Shown here: piece after piece, positions 42,089 through 50,715 of the stretch
How the letters are laid out: each line of letters starts with the position of its first letter
How positions within the stretch are numbered: the first letter of the stretch is position 1
DNA from: Christensenella tenuis
Lineage (GTDB): Bacteria; Bacillota; Clostridia; Christensenellales; Christensenellaceae
Assembly (NCBI RefSeq): GCF_014287795.1
Contig: NZ_JACOON010000001.1
Coordinates: 124,001 to 188,000 of the forward strand
Direction: 5' to 3'
Length of the DNA stretch: 64,000 nt
Notes under the pieces: model-generated
What the model was told of the DNA's origin: nothing
What the model saw: only the letters and a program-made list of their open reading frames with translations
Database searches by the model: none
Made by a program: the position numbers and the translations under genes

Positions 42089-44533
42089 ATGGCCGATAAT
42101 ATCGCAAAAAAAGAAGAAATTAAATCACAGATTCTTGGGAAGCTGAAACGGCATTTTGGAAAGACGCTGGAAGAGGCAACCAAGGATCAAATCTATAAAT
42201 CCTGTGCGCTCTCTATTCGGGACGTTATCGTCGAAAAATGGACAGACGCAAATAAACAGGTTCTGAATCAGGGCTTAAAACGCCTTTACTATTTATCCGC
42301 GGAGTTTTTGATGGGGCGTGCCCTTGTTAACAACATGATCAACCTGCACCTGCTAAAGGATTACCAGGAGGTGCTTTCCGAAATGGGTATCAGCCTTGAT
42401 GATATTGAAGAACAGGAGAGGGACGCTGGCCTCGGAAACGGAGGGCTTGGCCGTCTTGCCGCGTGCTTCCTCGACTCCCTCTCCACGTTGGATCTGCCTG
42501 TGACGGGATGCAGTATCCGCTACGAATTTGGTCTGTTTAAGCAGCGTATTCTTGATGGAGAACAGGTGGAAGTGGACGACAATTGGCTGGAAGCGGGAAA
42601 CGTATGGGAGATCCCGCGGCCGGAAGAGCAGGTTGAGGTCCGCTATGGCGGCGAGCTTGAAGAAGTGTGGACGGATCAGGGACTTAAGATCAACCACAAA
42701 AATTATTATAGCGTTTTGGCGATCCCGTATGATTATCCGGTGATCGGATATATGAGCAAAATGCCTGCAACGCTGCGGCTATGGAGCGCAAAAGCGAAGA
42801 CTGGTCTTGATATGCATTATTTTAACCGGGGGGATTATGCACGCGCCATGCAGGAACGCGAGCTTGCCGAGGTTATTTCCAAGGTGCTGTATCCGGAAGA
42901 CAATCATGAGCAGGGCAGACAACTGCGTTTAAAGCAGTTCTATTTCTTTACCTCCGCGACAATGCAACATATGGTGCGCAAGCATAAAGCCAATTATGGG
43001 GATCTGCATACGCTGCCCAATTATTTCACGGTGCAGATCAACGATACCCACCCCACACTTGCAATCCCGGAACTGATGCGCATCCTGATGGATGAGGAAG
43101 GCATGGGCTGGGAGGAGGCGTCGGACATTTGCGGCCGTATGTTCAACTATACGAACCATACAATCATGTCCGAGGCGCTCGAACGCTGGGAAGAGGATAT
43201 GTTTAAGGAGTTGCTCCCGCGTATCTATGAGATCATAAAGGTTATTAACGATAAATTTTGCAACATGCTTTGGGACGTTTATCCGGGCGAGTGGGATAAA
43301 ATCAGCAAAATGTCGATCATCGCGTATAAGGAAATACGCATGGCAAACCTATGCATTGCGGTGTGTAACAAAGTGAACGGTGTTTCCAAGCTGCATGGTG
43401 AAATCATCAAGTCGCGTACATTCCGGGACTTTTACGTGGTATTTCCGGATAAATTTCTCGGGATCACAAACGGTATTACGCACAGGCGGTGGCTTGCAAA
43501 GGCGAACCAACCGCTTACAAGGCTGCTCATCGATCATATTGGCGATGGTTTCCTGAAAGATTATAAGGAAATGGATCGCATCGCCGATTTGCTCGATAAT
43601 CCGAAATTCCTTGACGACTTCATGGCGGTTAAGCAACAGAATAAAATCAGACTTCGTGAGCATCTGAAAAAGACGCAGGGAATTGAATTGAATGAGAACA
43701 CAATTTTTGATGTACATGCAAAGCGGCTGCACGAATATAAACGGCAGCTTCTGAAGGTTTTGCATATTCTGCATCTTTATAATTTGAAAAAAGAGAACCC
43801 GGCGCTGCACATAGAGCCATGTACTTTTATTTTTGCGGCAAAGGCTTCTCCCGGATATGTCAGGGCCAAAAACATTATTCGTTTGATTCTTGCGGTAGCG
43901 GATATGGTGAACAACGACCCCGATACAAAAGATGTGCTCCAAGTGGTATTCATTGAAAACTACAGCGTATCTGAAGCGGAAATTATGATTCCGGCAGCGG
44001 ATATCAGCGAACAGATTTCAACGGCTGGGCTTGAGGCATCCGGAACGGGCAATATGAAATTTATGATGAACGGCGCAGTAACGCTTGGAACAATGGATGG
44101 TGCAAATGTGGAAATATATGAGGCTGTTGGAGAAGATAACATTTTTATTTTTGGCGCGACGGAACGTGAGATCAGCAAAATGGAACGCTACGGCACCTAT
44201 AAACCAGGCGAATATTATGAACAGAATGCGGATCTTCGGCAGGCTCTTAACCGCCTGATCGACGGTACGCTGCCTGTAGCAAACGACAGGCAGTTTTCCG
44301 ATCTTTACCATTCGCTGCTTTTTGGAGATATAGACCGTGCGGATAAATACTACCTGCTGTATGATTTCGCTTCCTATTCGCAGGGCTATGAACGTGCGGT
44401 AAGCGCTTATCAGGATGCCGCGCGGTGGAAACGTATGGCGGCAACCAATACAGCCAAATCGGGCGTTTTTTCATCCGACCGTACAATCCATGAATATAAC
44501 GATAAGATTTGGCGCCTGCGGGAAATGACCTGA
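42089..44533 (+). CDS. glgP: Glycogen/maltodextrin phosphorylase
   Basis: This 814-residue GT35 enzyme releases glucose 1-phosphate from glycogen chains. It has YYLSAEFLMGRAL near the N-terminus, GLGNGGLGRLAACFLDSLSTL, FTVQINDTHPTLAIPELMRIL and the PLP-binding region EASGTGNMKFMMNGAVTLGTMDGANVEI whose Lys carries the cofactor. The frame is open for 46 codons upstream, but the ATG at 42089 follows AGGAGG and begins at the usual place. It is followed 14 bases later by the GH13 gene, so both are probably co-transcribed for glycogen breakdown. Confidence 0.96.
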   Translation: MADNIAKKEEIKSQILGKLKRHFGKTLEEATKDQIYKSCALSIRDVIVEKWTDANKQVLNQGLKRLYYLSAEFLMGRALVNNMINLHLLKDYQEVLSEMGISLDDIEEQERDAGLGNGGLGRLAACFLDSLSTLDLPVTGCSIRYEFGLFKQRILDGEQVEVDDNWLEAGNVWEIPRPEEQVEVRYGGELEEVWTDQGLKINHKNYYSVLAIPYDYPVIGYMSKMPATLRLWSAKAKTGLDMHYFNRGDYARAMQERELAEVISKVLYPEDNHEQGRQLRLKQFYFFTSATMQHMVRKHKANYGDLHTLPNYFTVQINDTHPTLAIPELMRILMDEEGMGWEEASDICGRMFNYTNHTIMSEALERWEEDMFKELLPRIYEIIKVINDKFCNMLWDVYPGEWDKISKMSIIAYKEIRMANLCIAVCNKVNGVSKLHGEIIKSRTFRDFYVVFPDKFLGITNGITHRRWLAKANQPLTRLLIDHIGDGFLKDYKEMDRIADLLDNPKFLDDFMAVKQQNKIRLREHLKKTQGIELNENTIFDVHAKRLHEYKRQLLKVLHILHLYNLKKENPALHIEPCTFIFAAKASPGYVRAKNIIRLILAVADMVNNDPDTKDVLQVVFIENYSVSEAEIMIPAADISEQISTAGLEASGTGNMKFMMNGAVTLGTMDGANVEIYEAVGEDNIFIFGATEREISKMERYGTYKPGEYYEQNADLRQALNRLIDGTLPVANDRQFSDLYHSLLFGDIDRADKYYLLYDFASYSQGYERAVSAYQDAARWKRMAATNTAKSGVFSSDRTIHEYNDKIWRLREMT

Positions 44534-44547
44534 CCGGAGGATGAGAG

Positions 44548-46557
44548 ATGCAGATTGATTTTTCAAAACAACTTATGCATGATTCCGCCAAGGAAGAATA
44601 TAGGAGCCCGATGGGCGCGGTAACGGCGGGAACCTGTGTGCGGCTTTCGCTTGCAGTACGCGGTCTTTATTTCAAGAAAATGTATCTTACGCTTGTTGTA
44701 AATGAGGTGGAGGAAAATATCCGGATGCAGGAAAGCGAAAATGGCACATGGTGGGCGGAGTATGAAGCGCCCGTGGAACCATGCGTCGTTTGGTATTGGT
44801 TTTGTATCCGTATAGATGAAGACACGAGCATCTATTATGGCGCGCATTCCGGGTGCACGAGCGGCGCAGGGGAAGTCTATTGGAATCCGCCGCCGCCGTT
44901 CCAGCTTACGGTATACGATGAGGCGTTTGCTACACCCGGCTGGGCCAAAGGCGCCAACCTGTATCAGATATTTCCCGACCGTTTTGCGCGGGACGACAGC
45001 GGCACCTTTGAAAGAGGCGTAGAATATCACCGGTCGCGTGGAAGGAACGTTCTCGTGCATCACGACTGGAACGAAACAGTTCTATACGAGGCAGCGGAGG
45101 GGATGGAGCATTACGAGCCATGCGATTATTACGGCGGAACGCTTTTGGGGATCATTCATTCGCTGGATGCACTGCGCGATATGGGGATCACGGCGTTGTA
45201 CCTGAATCCTATTGTAGAGGCTGCATCCAACCACCGCTACAATACCGGAAATTACCTGCGCGTTGATCCGATTTTAGGGACAGAAGAAGACTTTGATCTT
45301 CTTACACGCGAGGCGCATGAACGCGGGATTCGTGTTATCCTCGATGGGGTTTACTCCCATACGGGTGACGACAGCGTATATTTTAACAAATATGGGCGCT
45401 ACGATTCCCTTGGAGCCTATCAAAGCCAGGAATCACCCTATTATAAGTGGTACCAATTTACAGACTATCCGGATCAGTATAAAAGCTGGTGGGGTTTTAC
45501 TACCCTGCCGGAAGTGAATGAGACACAGCCCGAATGGGTAGACTTTGTCATCGATGGGGAAACAGGTGTGCTTGCGACATGGCTTGCGCGCGGGGCAGAC
45601 GGTTTTAGGCTGGATGTTGCCGATGAATTGCCGGACGAGACGATTGAAAAGATGCGTGCTAAGATTAAGCATGCCTCACAGGACAATTTTCTGCTCGGTG
45701 AGGTCTGGGAGGACGCGACCACCAAACAAAGTTATGGTAAGCGCAGAACCTATGCCCTGGGGCGGGGACTTGATTCAGTGATGAATTATCCGTTTGCCGC
45801 GGTGGTAACAGATTTCTTGCAGGGAAAAAGCAGTGCGGCAAAATTGAAACAATTCCTGGTTGGGCAGAGCCAGAACTATCCAAAGGATATGTATTACTGC
45901 CTGATGAATTTGCTTTCAAGCCATGATATTGCACGAATCCGTACCGTGCTTGGAACGAAAATCGATCCTCAATCCCTGACGCGCGAACAGCAGGCGCGCT
46001 TCATTGTATCGGATGAACAGGATATATATGGTGCAAAATTGCAAAAGATTGCGGCCGGACTCCAGTTTACGCTTCCGGGAATGCCTTGCATCTATTACGG
46101 GGATGAAACGGGAATGCATGGCCTGCTGGATCCTTTCAACCGGCAACCACGCCAAATACGTGACCTGGATATGAGTGAATATTATCAGAAGCTTGCCTTG
46201 CTGCGTCGTGACACAGATGCCCTTAAAACGGGAAATTGCGTATTTTACGAACAGGGGGAGGATGTGCTTGGCATTTTACGTTACTGTATAGACGGTAAGG
46301 ATGCCTTCGGCATTCGTGCCCGGGACGGGATGTACCTGACGCTTGTAAATCGAGGAAAAGAATCTCACAATGTTGCAGTAGACCTGTTTGCTCAGGAAGA
46401 ACTGATGCCTATTATGGATACGGCTGCGTTCCGTGAACTCGAGTTTGAAGGGGCGGTTTGCAAATTAACCAATGAAATTTATACGGTGAATGAAGGACTT
46501 GTACAAGCAACGCTTCCTCCGGAAAGCATCAGGATTTTGGAGATCGGGTGGATATAA
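44548..46557 (+). CDS. Cytoplasmic GH13 glycosidase (neopullulanase/amylopullulanase-like)
   Basis: This 669-residue enzyme has no signal peptide. An N-terminal carbohydrate-binding-like domain spans about 1-125. The catalytic barrel starts at WAKGANLYQIFPDRFARDD. GH13 motifs are GVYSHTGDD, GFRLDVADELPD (nucleophile Asp), LLGEVWED (Glu) and LLSSHDIARI (Asp). PGMPCIYYGDETGMHGLLDPFNRQP marks the neopullulanase/cyclomaltodextrinase/GH13_39 kind. It may remove alpha-1,6 branches or cut short dextrins left by phosphorylase; no GlgX-type debranching gene is nearby, which makes that role attractive. Confidence 0.9.
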   Translation: MQIDFSKQLMHDSAKEEYRSPMGAVTAGTCVRLSLAVRGLYFKKMYLTLVVNEVEENIRMQESENGTWWAEYEAPVEPCVVWYWFCIRIDEDTSIYYGAHSGCTSGAGEVYWNPPPPFQLTVYDEAFATPGWAKGANLYQIFPDRFARDDSGTFERGVEYHRSRGRNVLVHHDWNETVLYEAAEGMEHYEPCDYYGGTLLGIIHSLDALRDMGITALYLNPIVEAASNHRYNTGNYLRVDPILGTEEDFDLLTREAHERGIRVILDGVYSHTGDDSVYFNKYGRYDSLGAYQSQESPYYKWYQFTDYPDQYKSWWGFTTLPEVNETQPEWVDFVIDGETGVLATWLARGADGFRLDVADELPDETIEKMRAKIKHASQDNFLLGEVWEDATTKQSYGKRRTYALGRGLDSVMNYPFAAVVTDFLQGKSSAAKLKQFLVGQSQNYPKDMYYCLMNLLSSHDIARIRTVLGTKIDPQSLTREQQARFIVSDEQDIYGAKLQKIAAGLQFTLPGMPCIYYGDETGMHGLLDPFNRQPRQIRDLDMSEYYQKLALLRRDTDALKTGNCVFYEQGEDVLGILRYCIDGKDAFGIRARDGMYLTLVNRGKESHNVAVDLFAQEELMPIMDTAAFRELEFEGAVCKLTNEIYTVNEGLVQATLPPESIRILEIGWI

Positions 46558-46569
46558 TATGGCAGCATG

Positions 46570-46584
46570 CTTATACTGTATAAG
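46570..46584. repeat. Short palindrome upstream of the HAD gene
   Basis: CTTATACTGTATAAG is a 15-base palindrome with one central base. It lies in the 133-base gap after the GH13 gene. It could be a regulator site, but at this length it may be chance. Confidence 0.25.
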
Positions 46585-46690
46585 TTATTTGCAGGACATT
46601 CTGTGCTTTAGCCGTGTGGCGGAGCGCTTGTTTCGATGGAGCCGGGAAGGAAGCAAAAAAGAGAGATAAGAAACTGGAGAGACGAAAAGA

Positions 46691-47344
46691 ATGAAGTATA
46701 AGACAGTACTGTTTGATTTTGATGGAACACTCATGGATACAAGCCGGGGAATTTTGTATTGCGCAAAGCGTACGATTGAAGATATGGGCTTTGAATTGCC
46801 GGACGATATGACGCTTCGAAAGTTCATCGGTCCTCCGTTAAAGCTTTCGTTTGTGAATGTATGCGGCATGAGTGATGAACAAGCGGCAAAAGCCGTACAG
46901 CATTACCGGGAACGCTACGCTGAAGAGGGAATGCTTGAGGCGGATATCTATCCAGGGATGGAGAAGCTGCTTCAAAATCTTGGAAATTCCGGAGTGACAT
47001 GTGCGGTTGCCTCTGTCAAAATGGAAAAAATTGTGCGGAAAACGCTCGCGCATTTCGATCTTACTGGTTATTTTGACGCTATCTGTGGCGCGCCAGAGGA
47101 TATCAACATCAAAGGAAAGGAAGCGATCGTGAAGGAAGCGGTATCGCGCACCAATTCAAGCCCGGAGGATTGTATTCTTATAGGGGACAGCGATTATGAC
47201 GCAAAAGGAGCACAGGCTGCCGGAATTGATTTCTGCGCCGTGCTGTGGGGCTTTGGTTTCAGCCGTATGGAGGATGCGGCGAAATTTACTTGCCGCTATA
47301 TTGCAGATGACGTATCCTTACTTGAACGCTTTTTGTTGAAATGA
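46691..47344 (+). CDS. HAD-superfamily phosphatase (phosphoglycolate phosphatase-like)
   Basis: This 217-residue hydrolase has motif I FDFDGTLMDTSRG (nucleophile Asp), an alpha-helical cap (about 17-80), motif II around CAVASVKM, a Lys in the GKEAIVKEAV helix and motif IV ILIGDSDYDAKGAQAAG. The cap type and length fit the GPH/PGP subgroup that acts on small phosphate esters such as phosphoglycolate or nucleotides. The substrate is not visible. GGAGAG precedes the start. It appears to be a single-gene unit with a terminator downstream. Confidence 0.88.
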   Translation: MKYKTVLFDFDGTLMDTSRGILYCAKRTIEDMGFELPDDMTLRKFIGPPLKLSFVNVCGMSDEQAAKAVQHYRERYAEEGMLEADIYPGMEKLLQNLGNSGVTCAVASVKMEKIVRKTLAHFDLTGYFDAICGAPEDINIKGKEAIVKEAVSRTNSSPEDCILIGDSDYDAKGAQAAGIDFCAVLWGFGFSRMEDAAKFTCRYIADDVSLLERFLLK

Positions 47345-47368
47345 CAAAACAGAATTTGCAACTTACGG

Positions 47369-47412
47369 CGCGCGCAATGCATCTTACAGAAAACGCATTG
47401 ACGCGCGTTTTT
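47369..47412 (+). terminator. Terminator after the HAD gene
   Basis: A GC-rich stem with one bulge (left arm 47370-47380, right arm 47395-47407) is followed by TTTTT. Its right arm overlaps the next promoter. Confidence 0.8.
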
Positions 47413-47425
47413 CGTTCACTATACT
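47398..47425 (+). promoter_or_regulatory. Promoter of the LytTR operon
   Basis: TTGACG (47398-47403), 16-base spacer, TATACT (47420-47425). The minus-35 lies in the right arm of the upstream terminator. Confidence 0.65.
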
Positions 47426-47450
47426 AAAATACAGGGAGGAGGATGGACAA

Positions 47451-47894
47451 ATGAAAGTAACGCTCGATATTGATCCGGGCCATACGCAAGACGAGATTAT
47501 TATCCGATGTGCAGAACTCAACGACGACCTGTTGAAAATTGTAGCGCTTGCAAACAGTTCGCAAAAAAAGGTGGTTGGCAGTTTGGGAAAGCAGACCTTC
47601 CTGCTCGAACCGGGTGATGTATACTATTTCGAATGCGTGGATGATAAAGTCTTTATTTATACGAAATCTAAGATATATGATTGCGCGCTTCGCTTGTATG
47701 AGATTGAAGAGAAGTTCCAGGGAACCAATTTTCTGCGCGCCAATAAGTCGACGATCATCAATCTCGCAAAGGTTCGCAGCCTGAATCCAATTTTGAACGG
47801 GAAAATTGAGGTGGAACTTGAAAACGGGGAAAAGCAGATTATATCGCGCCAGTATGCGCCGGCGCTTAAAGAAAAGCTTGGACTAGGGAGGTAA
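47451..47894 (+). CDS. LytTR-domain DNA-binding regulator
   Basis: This 147-residue protein consists of a short N-terminal part and a LytTR DNA-binding domain at about 45-145 (EPGDVYYFECVDDKVFIYTKSKIYDC, then FLRANKSTIINLAKVRSLNPILNGKIEVELENGEKQIISRQYAPALKEKLG). It has no response-receiver domain, so it is the small stand-alone type. The strong site GGGAGGAGG precedes it. It is followed 6 bases later by a DUF3021 membrane protein; this pair is common in Bacillota and probably works as membrane partner plus regulator. Confidence 0.9.
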   Translation: MKVTLDIDPGHTQDEIIIRCAELNDDLLKIVALANSSQKKVVGSLGKQTFLLEPGDVYYFECVDDKVFIYTKSKIYDCALRLYEIEEKFQGTNFLRANKSTIINLAKVRSLNPILNGKIEVELENGEKQIISRQYAPALKEKLGLGR

Positions 47895-47900
47895 AAGAAA

Positions 47901-48320
47901 ATGAAAAAAATTTTCAGCCTGTTTTTCACAGTGTTCGCAATCGCTTTCTTAATTGCGCTTGCAATCAGCGCAATCATCGCGGTTGCACTCGGCGCAGAAT
48001 CCCTGCCGCTTGCGGAATTACGAAACGGTTTTGTACTGGCCCTTTTTATCGCCTGCGTACAGCTTATATGGGTCGGATCGGATAAAAGCAACAAGACGTA
48101 TATCATACGCACAATTGTCCACTTTATTGTACTCATCACAGGATGCACGCTGCTTATGATTTGGTTTGGATGGCTTCCTCCAAGTGAATGGATTGTTTTA
48201 TATTATACAGGCTTTATCGGAGCATATATTGTTATCTGGCTTGTATGCTGGAATATCAATCGAAAAAAATGGAAAGATATGAACAGAAGACTAGAAGAAT
48301 TTAAGCGGAAAAATCAATGA
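47901..48320 (+). CDS. DUF3021 family membrane protein
   Basis: This 139-residue protein has four hydrophobic helices and a basic C-terminal tail (NRKKWKDMNRRLEEFKRKNQ). It belongs by position and topology to the DUF3021 proteins that accompany LytTR regulators. The function is unproven; it may hold the regulator inactive at the membrane. A terminator follows. Confidence 0.82.
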   Translation: MKKIFSLFFTVFAIAFLIALAISAIIAVALGAESLPLAELRNGFVLALFIACVQLIWVGSDKSNKTYIIRTIVHFIVLITGCTLLMIWFGWLPPSEWIVLYYTGFIGAYIVIWLVCWNINRKKWKDMNRRLEEFKRKNQ

Positions 48321-48351
48321 GAAAGACTTTTAAAATCCGTACGCCATCAAG

Positions 48352-48393
48352 AAGCCCCTGGATTTCCACAACAAAAACCTGGGGGCTTTGTTC
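48352..48393 (+). terminator. Terminator after the DUF3021 gene
   Basis: The stem AAGCCCC / GGGGCTT with flanking extra pairs encloses a loop of about 20 bases, followed by TTGTT. Confidence 0.7.
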
Positions 48394-48570
48394 TGGGGGT
48401 GCGTGAAAAGATGCTTCAGGCCTATCACTCCAGTATAGCCGGATCAATCATCTGCCGTTTCGCCGGCTTCTTGAGGATATTTCGCTGCATAGGATTTGCA
48501 ATTAATTAGACGTACCAGTATAAATATAGCATAGCTTTTGGCGTGGTATATAGCAAATATTTGCCCCAAC
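48394..48570. other. Noncoding gap between convergent genes
   Basis: This part of the 330-base gap holds no open frame with a ribosome site and no recognisable element beyond the two flanking terminators. Confidence 0.5.
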
Positions 48571-48604
48571 GTAAATAAATCCGGCCCGTGTACGCAGGCC
48601 GGAT
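48571..48604 (-). terminator. Terminator of the MATE gene
   Basis: A perfect 8-bp stem ATCCGGCC/GGCCGGAT with a 10-base loop is followed on the minus strand by TTATTTAC. Confidence 0.75.
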
Positions 48605-48652
48605 AATCAATTCACAAATCTTATGGAAAAACTGAAGTGCCCGTCTGCGGAT

Positions 48653-50041
48653 TTACGCGGGCGGCAGTTGATTATATTCAAGCTGTTTCATATTTTTGAT
48701 TTCTTTTGTAACGAGAAGGATTGCTACAAGCGCCGCCATACCATCTGCTACCGGCCCTGCATACATAACGCCGTCAATCCCAAGGAAAACGGGAAGGATC
48801 AACACAAGAGGAAGCAGGAAAATGATCTGCCGCGTAAGGGAAAGCCAGATGCCCTTGGTCGCTTTTCCGATCGAAGAAAAGAAATTAGAGGTAACAGGTT
48901 GAATCCCGTTTACAAAAGTAAACATCAGGAAAATACGAAAACATCGCTCTGCAAAATAGAAATATTCCTCGCTCCCCGAACCAAAAATACCGATGATTTG
49001 GCGGGGGAACAGTTGGAATGCCAGAAACGCGCATATGGAAATAATTGTCGCTGCAGTGATTGCTTTGCGATATGTTTCACGTACCCGGCTGTATTTCCGG
49101 GCACCGTAATTAAAACTGGAAATCGGCTGCAGGCCCTGGGCTATACCAATAATAATAGACATAAAGATCATATTGACTTTCATAATGATCCCCACGACCG
49201 CTAAAGGAATCTCACTTCCATAGACAGACAAGGCGCCATAATAGGTGAGTACGTTATTGAGAGCGATTTGCACAGCCATCATAGCGAGTTGGTTAAAACA
49301 TGCCGCTGCCCCGAGGCCCATGATGGCACGGCTTTTTTGCCAGGTAACACGAAATGCACTTTTGCGCAGCTTGACCGTTTTAAAACGAAAGATGAGATAA
49401 TATGCCGCGAGCAGGGCGGAAACGATCTGACCGAGAATCGTTGCAAGAGCGGCGCCTGCCATTCCCATATTAAATCCGAAAATAAACAGGGGGTCGAGTA
49501 CTGTGTTAATAACAGCGCCAACAAGTACGCATGCCATAGAGAACTTTGGGCTTCCGTCGGCCCGGATCAGGTTACTTGCACCGGTTGAAAAAATCAAGAA
49601 AGGGAATCCAAATGACGTAATTCCCGTATAAGTGAGAGAATATTCCAAAACTTCGGGAGTTGCACCGAAAGCGTGCATCATTGGGTTCAGGAAAATACGT
49701 ACGATGAGCATTAAAACAACTCCGCACGTAACCAGCAAGATAATTGCGCCGCCAATAAAACCGGAAGCACGTCTTTCCTCCTTTGCACCCATGGAAAGAT
49801 TAAAGTTTGCCGCGCCGCCGATCCCTAAGAGAAGGGCAATGGCAGTGCATACGGTTGTTAAAGGAAAAGCGACGTTGGTTGCCGCATTGCCGAGCATACC
49901 AACACTTTGGCCGATAAAAATTTGATCTACAATATTATAAAGCGCACTTACAAGCATTGCGATAATACTTGGGACTGCAAACTTGACGAGCAGCTTTCCC
50001 GTTTTTTCTACTCCAAGGGGATTCTTCATTGCCTGTTCCAT
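48653..50041 (-). CDS. MATE-family efflux transporter (MepA-like)
   Basis: This 462-residue protein has about twelve transmembrane helices. The N-terminal NPLGVEKTGKLLVKFAVPSIIAMLVSALYNIVDQIFIGQSVG and VFPLTTVCTAIALLLGIGGAANFNLSMGAKE-type sequence are characteristic of the MepA branch. Such pumps export cationic drugs with sodium or protons. It starts 3 bases after the marR stop and is therefore in the same operon, under the palindromic operator described below. The substrate is unknown. Confidence 0.93.
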   Translation of the reverse strand: MEQAMKNPLGVEKTGKLLVKFAVPSIIAMLVSALYNIVDQIFIGQSVGMLGNAATNVAFPLTTVCTAIALLLGIGGAANFNLSMGAKEERRASGFIGGAIILLVTCGVVLMLIVRIFLNPMMHAFGATPEVLEYSLTYTGITSFGFPFLIFSTGASNLIRADGSPKFSMACVLVGAVINTVLDPLFIFGFNMGMAGAALATILGQIVSALLAAYYLIFRFKTVKLRKSAFRVTWQKSRAIMGLGAAACFNQLAMMAVQIALNNVLTYYGALSVYGSEIPLAVVGIIMKVNMIFMSIIIGIAQGLQPISSFNYGARKYSRVRETYRKAITAATIISICAFLAFQLFPRQIIGIFGSGSEEYFYFAERCFRIFLMFTFVNGIQPVTSNFFSSIGKATKGIWLSLTRQIIFLLPLVLILPVFLGIDGVMYAGPVADGMAALVAILLVTKEIKNMKQLEYNQLPPA

Positions 50042-50044
50042 ATA

Positions 50045-50494
50045 TTACCGCACCTCCCCGACGGCTGCGACTGCGTTTTCCGTTATTCTTTTCAATTGGG
50101 TCCGCAGGGAGATCAATTCTTCCGCGCAAAATCCTTTCAAAAGTATCTCATCCCAATCCTGAAATGTCTGAATGAGAATAGGAATCGCTTCATGGCCGCG
50201 CTTTGTGAGATGAAGCGAGAATGAACGCATGTCCTCTGGGTCTTTTTTTCGCAGCACAAAACCGCCGTCTATAAGCTTTTTTACGGCTCGAGTTACTGCG
50301 GCTTCATCAATGGATAGCATACGGGCTAAACTGCGCTGGTTGATCCCTTCGTTTTTTGAAATATGGATGAGGAACCAATGATCCGAAGACGTAAAGCCAA
50401 AAGGCTGCATCCTTCTGTTAATATATTTTTGAGCCGACCGATGCAGGACGCCAATGTACCGTCCGATTCGATCAACGTATTCTGTATTTTGCAT
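50045..50494 (-). CDS. MarR-family transcriptional regulator
   Basis: This 149-residue winged-helix repressor has HWFLIHISKNEGINQRSLARMLSIDEAAVTRAVKKLIDGGFVLRKKDPEDMRSFSLHLTKRG at about 45-110, the standard MarR recognition helix and wing. The start at 50494 follows GGGAGG. The frame extends upstream without another good site. It precedes the MATE pump, so it probably represses both genes and is released by a pump substrate, as MepR is. A long operator-like palindrome overlaps its promoter. Confidence 0.92.
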   Translation of the reverse strand: MQNTEYVDRIGRYIGVLHRSAQKYINRRMQPFGFTSSDHWFLIHISKNEGINQRSLARMLSIDEAAVTRAVKKLIDGGFVLRKKDPEDMRSFSLHLTKRGHEAIPILIQTFQDWDEILLKGFCAEELISLRTQLKRITENAVAAVGEVR

Positions 50495-50528
50495 TATTAC
50501 CTCCCGAATAATTGATAAGTCAAGTAAT

Positions 50529-50557
50529 AGGATAACGCAAACTATTTGACTAGTCAA
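50529..50557 (-). promoter_or_regulatory. Promoter of the marR-MATE operon
   Basis: On the minus strand TTGACT (50557-50552), 17-base spacer, TATCCT (50534-50529). The minus-35 lies in the centre of the palindrome at 50537-50566. Confidence 0.75.
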
Positions 50558-50566
50558 GTAGTTTGC
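50537..50566. promoter_or_regulatory. Operator palindrome for the MarR regulator
   Basis: A 30-base near-perfect palindrome (one mismatch) has arms that begin GCAAACTA and a centre TTGACTAGTCAA. It covers the minus-35 box, and a smaller related site TTGACTTATCAA lies downstream near 50514-50525. Autorepression is the likely use. Confidence 0.75.
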
Positions 50567-50578
50567 GTGCAGATGCAA

Positions 50579-50641
50579 AGAAAGAGGCTTAAAGCCTCTT
50601 TCTACCAATAAGGATGCGGCAGAAGTAAGGGACTGCCGCAT
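50579..50641 (-). terminator. Tandem terminator hairpins after ppk1
   Basis: Two hairpins lie downstream of ppk1 on the minus strand. The first is a perfect 9-bp stem (50614-50622 with 50633-50641). The second pairs GAAAGAGGCT-type arms around 50582-50603 and ends in TTTCTTT. Confidence 0.65.
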
Positions 50642-50715
50642 GAGAAGTATTGCAAATTGATACTATAACTTTACTATTTTTTTGTGCCTGCTGTCAATCA
50701 AATATCGGTAGTTAA

